Of a stretch of 64,000 nt of DNA, positions 56,080-64,000 are shown in pieces. Positions within the stretch are counted from its first letter, which is position 1. The number at the start of each line of letters is the position of its first letter. Source of the DNA: Phyto melanocephala (Eukaryota > Arthropoda > Insecta > Diptera > Rhinophoridae); contig OW799234.1 of assembly GCA_941918925.1 (NCBI GenBank), positions 111,451,128 to 111,515,127 of the forward strand, in the 5' to 3' direction. The translations under genes and the position numbers were made by a program. The notes below the pieces were generated by a model that was not told where the DNA came from, did not search any database, and was given only the letters and a program-made list of their open reading frames with translations.

Positions 56080-59000
56080 CAGTGCGACAGTTAACAGTTT
56101 AAAGCAACATGGGATAGAAAAAGTTATCTATATTGTTAATTATAATAATTTTGTGGAGCATTTTAAAAACTGCATACATCTAACAGAGTATCCGTATCTG
56201 ACATGTAATCACTTATGGTATTTTACTGTCAATGTCAAACTCTATATAAAAAAATATAATTTTCGTATTTCTGCCGATGTGTCGATGCCTTGTTAAGTGT
56301 CGGATATGAAGAGAGTAATTTAAAAATAAATAAAATCGTAGTTGGATTGTGCAATATCAACAGACTTTCATTCCGCTGTATAAAGTCTATTCAACGCTGA
56401 GTATCTAAAGTTCCTGCGAAAAAAAAATTTTACAACCACAAAAGAAAACTTCTCTTTAAAGAATTATTACAGGATGGTGTGATAGCACTTCTTGTGAACT
56501 CATCAAGTGTTTAATATTTTTTTTACAGCAAGCCATGTAGCTTATGCCGCGTTAACAAATTGACTTTGTCGCGAGAAGGTTATTTTAAAATATTAATTAG
56601 TTATAGTCTGGTCCTAAAGGGCCCCATGATTTGCTTTGGTTCTCGGGCAAACGTCACCTATAAGAGGCTTAATAGTCCTCAAAGGTTAGCTGTTTTGGCA
56701 AGAGATAAACACCATTATAGTGCGAGTATAGTGTGAAGCATTAAATATTCTTAATCTAAAACAATAATTTTGTCTTCAACATTACTTAAGCCATTATAAA
56801 ATAATTGTAAATATATATCCACGCTATTAGGCTATACTAACAGATTTAGTTTTAACAATATACTGTTAAGGCCACTTTTCAGCAAAAGTAGGCGTTTTCA
56901 AATCAAAAGAATATATTTAATTAGATTCTAGAAATACAAAACTATCTATTACACATTCTCTCTCATTTATTTGTTTTAAGTTTGTTTACACACAAGGTTT
57001 GTATGAAATCCTTTTAACCAAACATTAGTTAAAAAAGCGATATGATGCTGAGCTACCAGTTAAAGATTTGACAACAATACTTCTATCTAATGTTTTTCTA
57101 AAAATAAATTCTAAATATTTTTGTAAAAATACTAACCTTATTCTTGTTGCTTTTATTACTAATTAAATAATAAATTATATCCTGCTATGATTTCATCGAA
57201 CATTTATTATCTGAATGCGAGGCAACTTTTACTTTTGTTTTGTCTTGTTGAAACTGCACCACGATAACAATAAACGTAAATGTAAGAGAAAAAGAAAAGC
57301 AGGCGTTGTTATTTGCCGCTAAACTAAGTAACGCCCACAGTGAGAGATTTAACAAAACCGCTGTTTTGTCTTGTGATAATGATGTAAATTTATTGCTTTA
57401 TCAGTCGGTGCAATGAAATATGAATTCCAGTGTTTCATCTACGAGTACCAAACAATAATCAAGTGAGATTTTGTAATCAAAAACAAATAAAAATTATATC
57501 ACATTACATTCGATGCCTGAATCTGTGTCTTTGTGTCGCTGGTGGAGAAGGATTGAGGCACATGGAAAATGGTTAAGAAACACAATGATGTTGAGATAAA
57601 AATCTTAATGAAACGGAAAATTTATGGTCAATTTGTTTGGCAAAGCACCAGAACACGATTATTAAACGATAAATAAAACATAGTTGTAGTTAATACTTGA
57701 TTTAACTTAAGGAGACACTTGCAAGTATGTCTGCATATCTGTACTAAAATATGGTCAGTCCAATTGTGATATTGGGAAAATTTATGGCTTATTTTAAAAT
57801 AATTGATGGAGAAAGAATGAAAGATAGAGAAGTGCGGTCAAAGGATTAACAGCAGGTTACTTAATACGAATTGTAAGAGGATTTCGCGCTGTGTTTTGGA
57901 AGAAAGTTTTTTGATCGTTATATTTTAGACAAAAAAAAACGTTTCCAAAACATCAATAGTGACGCCTTTTTATATTATTTTTATATCCAAAAATATTACG
58001 CTAAAGCGGTAAATTTAACTCTTTGAAAAGTGTTTGGTTTCCTCTTGAAATGCTCAAAAAACTATGACGTTTTATTCTAAGAATTTTCGCTTCAAAATCA
58101 TAAAATTTATTTCAAAAAAAACATTGAAAAAAAACATTTAATGAAAAAAACTTCACATGTTTTTGTTCATTTCTATTTTGTTGGCATTTATTAAGCGATA
58201 ATCACGCGATTATTTTGTCTTTATGAATTCCTGCAATTCATACCCTCTTTTATGATCCTTAAAAATACACTTGTTTTTTCTTGTTTCATTCTTTTTATAC
58301 ACAATCTCTTCTCGGCTCACATTTGGCACCTACACATCACGAGAATTGAACTCTTTGTTTTTAGCCGCTTTGTAGTTTTTGTACGGTTTGGCCACGGTTA
58401 ACTAGCGATGCTTGTTAAGTTGTATTTATATTGTAGTCTAGTTAACAACATTTAACCACAAACAACATCTAACAAGTGTTTTTATGATCCGGCTACCAGA
58501 AATTCTTTTATGATGGATTCGTGTCTGATTGGTGTGCTTGTGTGTTAAGTTCAGTTGTGATAAATTGAAATGTTTTCGTTTTTTTCTTCTACGTTTAACT
58601 CATTTTCGCACATTATTAAGGTGCCAACTCAAGCTATTTTTGAAATTATAGAAAAAAACCTATAAATTTATAAATAAATAAATGTGTTAGAGTTTCGAAG
58701 AATTTTGGCATATTAAGGTCCTTTTTTAACACTTGCTGGCAAAAAATTTCATAGATGTGTTGAAAATTTGTTGTAGTTATCAGCAATAAATATCACTGAG
58801 ATTTTTTATTTTTTAAATAAGCGCCACTGCTTTTCAGATACCAAAATATTTTAGTTTTTCAAAGGACCGCTTATAGTTAGTAAGAACAGATTTACAGGCT
58901 TCCATTGGAAAGGATACGAAAATGTTTCTGCGAAAGGAATAGTCACAAAATCATGTAAGCTAAATCCTTTTTCTTACATATTTTCTAGCTATGACATGCA

Positions 59001-59267
59001 TTTTTAATAATAATAGAGTTTTACAACTTTTTTAAAACTCAACAAAAGTGGTTAGCGCCAATGCTGAGGTGACAAACTTAAACAACAGCGTCAATGTTAT
59101 GAAACGAACAGTAAGGCTTACTTATGTTTCTTAATAAAGCTTACTAAATATGACATAAGTTTTTAGCAATTGCAAAGGCAAAAAAAAACAACGGTAAAGC
59201 AAACAGATCAATCCAACATTCTGATAAAGACACATAATCACTGAAACAGACTTCTTATCGCCGTTCC
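56080..59267. other. AT-rich spacer
   Basis: I see no supported gene, TE or notable repeat over 3.2 kb. Confidence 0.5.
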
Positions 59268-59379
59268 TTGATTTGGCATCTATGGCTAAAATTTCTATCC
59301 CAGAAAGAACAATATAAGCGAGTAATTATATTCTTTATTATTATATTATATTCTCGAGGGACTATAACGTGTGAAAAAA

Positions 59380-60688
59380 TCCCGATGAGATATGAAAATA
59401 CCTACTGCATTACCAGAATACCGGAAGAGGGAGAATGGGATGAAATAACCAGGATAAGAAACACCCATGGAATCGGTCTTTATACAGACGGTTCAAAGAT
59501 TGGTGACAATGGGCTCATATGACCATTGGAAGCGAAGAGGCTGGCGAGACCCCGCAGCGTAGCTTCTAAGATGCGAATTATACAGCAAGATCGAGAAAAT
59601 CTTCATAGATTTCTTAAACTGCAACTTGCAATATAACCGAGAAAAACGAACAAATATCTTTGAAGAAAAGGTATATGAATTTGCTAATAGGTAACCGAGC
59701 TTCACTGACTTCAAACGTTTCAGTGACGATGAGAAGAAAACGGTAGAGTTTTTACTTTGTCACTGTCCAGCACTTACAGCGAAGAGGAGTCTTCTGTTAC
59801 GTGATTTTGTAAATCTCTCTACATTCCACATGCATAGGGTTGCCATCCGTCCTCTTTTCCCCGGACACCGTCCTCTTTTTTAGGGCATCCGGAGCAGTCC
59901 TACTTCTTTTTTAGCAAACGTCCGGAATTGTCTGGCTTTTTGCACCTTCTCTGAAGTTTTTTTTCTCACAGTTAAACTTTAAATCACAGGTCACAAAATG
60001 TATAAAAAAAAGATTTAGGTGCACGTACAATTAGTTTTCAAAAAGTACAATTTTAAAACTTCTCTTTGTACAAAATTAGTTTTATTATCCTTAATTGTCG
60101 CTATTCATCGAAGTGGCCTATTTTAACTTGTCTTTTATTTTAAAAAAGTTCGGCAAAGGGGTCTGCTTGTCAGCTATGTGTTTTTCATGAAGTTTGTTTT
60201 CCAGATATAGAAGAAAGTCTTGAACAAAAAATATATTAAGGGTATTTAATTTTGATATGGATTGCCTAGAGTTTTACAAATATTTGAAGAGATGCGATGG
60301 TAATATGTTGGCTCAAATTGGAAGGGTTGAAAAATATATGTACAATTTTTAAAAGTGTACATTCCCAATAATGGATGCAATGTATTTTTGTTGTTTTTTT
60401 TTTGGTTTTTTTGTTTTTATTTTCAACCAATAAATCAGAATGATATGTTCAGTTTGTATTTTTGTAAATAAAGTTTTTTCGTAAAACTAATTTTGTTTTT
60501 GTATTTTAAATGGCGTCGTAAATTTTATCAAATTTAATTTTTTTTAAATGTGTCCTCTTTTTTTGGGCAAATGTCCTACATTTTTTATGCTGGCGTCCTC
60601 TTTTTATTTAAATAGAAATGGCAACCCTACACACGCATGATACAATATTGGACTTTGTTAGTGGCCAAAATTCTTCACGGCAGTTGTG
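59380..60688 (+). pseudogene. Non-LTR RNase H tail, split by a hAT-type element
   Basis: IRNTHGIGLYTDGSKIGDNG near 59450-59515 is the first RNase H motif with its catalytic Asp. The middle is deleted and shifted. DEKKTVEFLLCHCPALTAKR near 59730-59785 is the Cys/His tail typical of these ORF2 proteins. The frame then enters the hAT-type element at 59835. Removing that element with one TSD copy rejoins the same frame on the other side (HDTILDFVSGQNSSRQL, stop ~60686), which verifies both the element ends and that the coding sequence predates it. A third RNase H non-LTR lineage in the window, inactive. Confidence 0.7.
59835..60629. mobile_element. 795-bp hAT-type non-autonomous element
   Basis: The ends TAGGGTTGCCA and TGGCAACCCTA are perfect inverted repeats. 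CACATGCA (59827-59834) and CACACGCA (60630-60637) form an 8-bp TSD with one mismatch. TAGGGTTGCCA ends plus an 8-bp TSD are characteristic of hAT. The subterminal motif GTCCTCTTTTTT occurs at both ends in the same orientation (about 59849, 59869, 60551, 60595), not inverted. No transposase is encoded. Confidence 0.82.
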
Positions 60689-60689
60689 A

Positions 60690-63450
60690 TCGTATTTATA
60701 TACAAGTATGTTCTGCGATTGACCCATTCGACCCTTATCTAGTTTTAAATAATTTTTTAAGCTAAAAATATAACAAATTTACTAGCTCTTGTAAAAGCAT
60801 AACTAGATTCCAACAATTAATTTTTATATCTATTTATTTTGTTTCCAAAAGTAAATTTAGGAAACTGTGAACACCAAATCTTAAATAAGAAAAAAAAACA
60901 AATAAAAACGTCTTTTAAACTGATAAAGTATATGTGGATAAGCTCGAGATAATCGTTGAATTCAAATGCACCATTGCATGTATACGTTTGCTAGGATTTT
61001 TGTTCTACTATCTATGCTAAGTATTTGCACTATGTAAACAAACTGAAATTAATCGCTAAAATTCTATTAGTTTTATTATAATTTAATTGTTGTTCAAAGT
61101 ATTTGCAGACTTTATAGCCAAATATATCATGGCAGATAATAGAAATTTTGTTAATTTATCGATGTAACAAAGTTTTAAGCATTAATGTTTCTGTTGATGA
61201 AACAGTTGACGAAGAAAAACACTTCATTTGTATCAGAGTCTAAATTGCTATGTTATGTCACGTTTTCTTTTTTATTGTCTTAGGATAAGTAGGGAAGCGA
61301 ATTTTTATTATTTAGAACACTCTAATATACATATATATGCAAGTATATAAATATAATTAAATGTATTGTTTATATTGTAATTGTATATTAAAACAACTGT
61401 AAGCTGTTCTTTCTCATATTGTTTGCAAAAGTTCCTAACAAATAAAAATTAATTTAAATAAGATTAATAAATACCCTGCAAAGAAAGTAACTATTACGTG
61501 ATTAGAAATACAGATGTTGCATTGAACTTCACACTAGTTTCATATCTGTCCTTTTTTCCATATGTCAAACTATCGACTTTTACATTAGGTTGTCATAGTT
61601 CTACACTTGTTTGAATACTAGTAATTTTTAGAGAGTGGTGAGTGTATTTATCCAACTCACACATACTAAAACAATTTACTTTAACTACTACACCAGTATA
61701 AATACTATTATTTTACATTCATATGGAAGGCTTTTGTTTAAAAAACAAAGTGATCCTTTATTTTGCGATGGGCGATCCTTTATTTTGCGATGGGCTTGTT
61801 AGATCTATTATATTTATTACTGTCTCGGTATATGATAGGTCCATAACATTACTAGTTAAATATTTAAACAAATTTATTCCAACACGCATTCTTTTTCCTT
61901 TTAGTTATCTACCATTCTTATTTTTTTCCTCAAAACTGGTTCAACAATCAACTCAACTCACAACTGCATTATGTGGTCATATCATACATTTTAATTGTTT
62001 TAAATGTTCGTTATTTTTTTTTTCAAGTTTTTATTCAATTACTACAATAATATGTCACTCGTAATCAATTGTAATCAAAAGTCTACCAAGAGTTTTCACA
62101 AATAATTCCCCTGATTATAACTTTCGTAATAAAAGCATTACAAATACATTGAACACAAAACTTAATTTCCCATACCAAATGCAAGTGATCAACAACTTAA
62201 TTTTGTATCATTTGCAAAATTTTGATTGCTTGAATTTAAGGATAAAAATAAATACAATTTCATACATCATTATTTACTTGAGTTGTATAATTTTTTATTC
62301 ATTTTTTTGTTGAAATTTTTTGGTTTGAGGTAAAAGCACTTAAACAGAAAAATGTGATTTAAATTGACAATATGTTTACAAAGGCAGCCCAAAAATAGGG
62401 CTACTGGTTATGAGTTTTTAAAACTTAAAACAGGGAAATGACACTGAAAGAAAAAATATGATTGAATCGTTTGCTTTGGAAGTCTTTATAATTTTTGTAT
62501 TTTTCTTTAATATAAAAATAAAATTATTTATTTTTAAATTTTAATTTAGTGACCCTAAACCAGCACAAAATAAATAAATAATTTAAATTATTTTTTTTAG
62601 TGAAATTACAATAAAATATTCTACTGAAAATCTTTTTTGTACAGTGTAGCTACTATTTCCATTGGACCAGTCATATCTATATTGCTTACAAAATATGTAT
62701 TCGCATCAATAAGAAATATGTATTTAAAAATGACGCGGATGCATAAATTGAAATACACATACACAACAACAAAACAACAACAATAATACCAATAAACTAA
62801 ACAAGAAGAAACTCCCAGCAAAGACAAGCCAATTATCCTAAAAGCTCCAACAACCAAATGAAGAACAAAAAAAATCTTTAAATTACGCTTATGCAATCAT
62901 ACAAAACGTTTTGTCAAAGCAACAAGAACGGCAAGGAAAACTACAACGTATAAGTTTAATAAACTGATTCATTCATTCATATATGAAAGAAATATGATAA
63001 CTTCCTACCTACAGACTCACGGTTACATCCACAGAATTTTGTTTTAGCTTAAATTGTGCGTAGGCTATTAATAAATACTACCAAACATAAACTTGCAAGA
63101 AGTCCATAAAACGCCAAGCCAAGATTTGAGACTTACAAAATCAAAGCGTACAGATTTTTTTCGCATCTTCCTCAATGCAAATCCATATATTTAACTAAGA
63201 GACCAAAGACAATGATAATGACGACAAAATATGGTTTTTGTATAAAGTTGTCCCCATAGAAAAGAAATGTTTCCCTGATGATGCCTAAATAAGATCATTT
63301 CCTTCTTAAAAATAAATACCACAAAATGACCGGACAAACAAATATGCAGGAAGAATAAGACGACATGAACAGCAATAAGAAAAATATACAGAAATCATAA
63401 TAAATTGAATGACATTCATAAATAAACAATATTCAGGCAATAAGTAAATA
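60690..63450. other. AT-rich spacer with one 22-bp tandem duplication
   Basis: No gene supported. The 113-residue frame at 61723-62064 and the - strand frame at 62621-62896 are hydrophobic, low-complexity translations of AT-rich DNA without motifs. Confidence 0.5.
61752..61795. repeat. 22-bp tandem duplication
   Basis: Two identical adjacent units starting GATCCTTTATTTTGCGATGG, at 61752-61773 and 61774-61795. Confidence 0.92.
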
Positions 63451-63451
63451 A

Positions 63452-63515
63452 ATACATACATACATACATACATACATACATACATACATACCTACATACA
63501 TACATACATACATAC
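63452..63515. repeat. (ATAC)n microsatellite
   Basis: About 15 units of a 4-bp ATAC/TACA repeat with one ATACCTAC interruption near 63490. Confidence 0.95.
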
Positions 63516-63519
63516 GTAT

Positions 63520-64000
63520 GTACACATGTGCATAAATATAGAAGGGGATCATCTATAGAAAAAAATAAAAATCACATTGTCTACTCATTTTACTCAAAGC
63601 TTAAAAGAATGAAAACTTTTTTATTAAAGCAACAAGGTATTGAAAATTGCTGGTAATTTTTTTTTTCTGCCCGTCATTTTTAGGAAAATTTAGGTCAATT
63701 GTAAGGAAAAATAAATAAATTGTAAGGAATTTTATAAAATTATAAGATCAAAGGGTAAAATTCGATAGAGGAGGCAGCTGTTGTGCATAACACTTAGGTC
63801 CATCATTTTGGTTCCATTTGTGATATATTAAAAAAAAAAATAGAAAAAAGAGAAGGCTTTACCTAGTTCGTAAACCCCTTCAAAAAAAATTATCCTATAC
63901 GGCGTTAGTTTTCTTATTCTAAACAGTAACATAATAAGCAATATACAGTATCCTTTACGCCTAATTCTCCTTGCATGATTGGCAAGTCTGCAGTAACTAG
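63520..64000. other. AT-rich spacer to the window end
   Basis: I see no supported feature. Confidence 0.5.

Noticed and set aside
62621..62896. 91-residue - strand frame resembling a membrane protein
   Set aside because: Hydrophobicity follows from AT-rich, CAACAA-rich DNA; no start context, homology or conserved motif.
63452..63515. CRISPR-like regular repeat array
   Set aside because: It is a simple 4-bp microsatellite with no spacers, in a eukaryotic context.

Overview
The window is AT-rich eukaryotic DNA that looks like intergenic or long-intron sequence from a higher fly (Diptera, probably calyptrate). That placement rests on the transposon families present and is an inference. I found no host protein-coding gene, rRNA gene, functional tRNA gene, CRISPR array or bacterial signal. 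Nearly everything I can explain is transposable-element (TE) sequence, mostly decayed. Several insertions are bounded to the base by target-site duplications (TSDs) that can be read directly.

Layout. 0-2.1 kb: a 5'-truncated RNase H-bearing non-LTR retrotransposon interrupted by a 254-bp MITE. 4.7-6.0 and 17.5-18.7 kb: two copies of one Tc1/mariner element whose catalytic spacing reads as DD37E. 6.3-8.3 kb: a fold-back MITE and mariner debris. 9.6-10.3 and 38.1-38.7 kb: two mariner relatives, one with DD41D spacing (rosa type). 12.8, 16.2 and 27.4 kb: two tiny truncated SINEs and one complete tRNA-derived SINE. 22.0-22.7 and 26.2-26.8 kb: two TIR elements with 3-bp TSDs, the second carrying a PIF/Harbinger-like transposase scrap. 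27.9-29.1 kb: another RNase H non-LTR tail with a 12-bp TSD. 33.4-35.7 kb: a 2.3-kb TIR element with a perfect 8-bp TSD encoding a protein family I cannot place in a named superfamily. 36.4-37.8 kb: a piggyBac relic. 38.9-39.8 and 47.2-48.4 kb (also 16.4-16.8 kb): an internally tandem element built around GATGGC modules. 41.4-45.7 kb: mariner, a Helitron/DINE-like tandem repeat, a Jockey-type reverse transcriptase and a small inverted-repeat element. 48.5-50.3 kb: a pogo/Tigger-like element with a nested Harbinger-type MITE, followed by the second copy of the first MITE. 52.1-52.5 kb: another 3-bp-TSD MITE. 53.8-54.4 kb: an RTE-like RT relic. 54.7-56.1 kb: a TIR element with an 8-bp TSD and dense subterminal repeats. 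59.3-60.7 kb: a non-LTR RNase H tail split by a hAT-type MITE.

The elements do not work together as a pathway. They form a layered record of insertions: MITE into non-LTR, Harbinger MITE into pogo-like, hAT into non-LTR. The two candidates for something under-described are the 33.4-35.7 kb element and the 54.75-56.07 kb element. All identifications come from reading motifs by eye. No database search was run.
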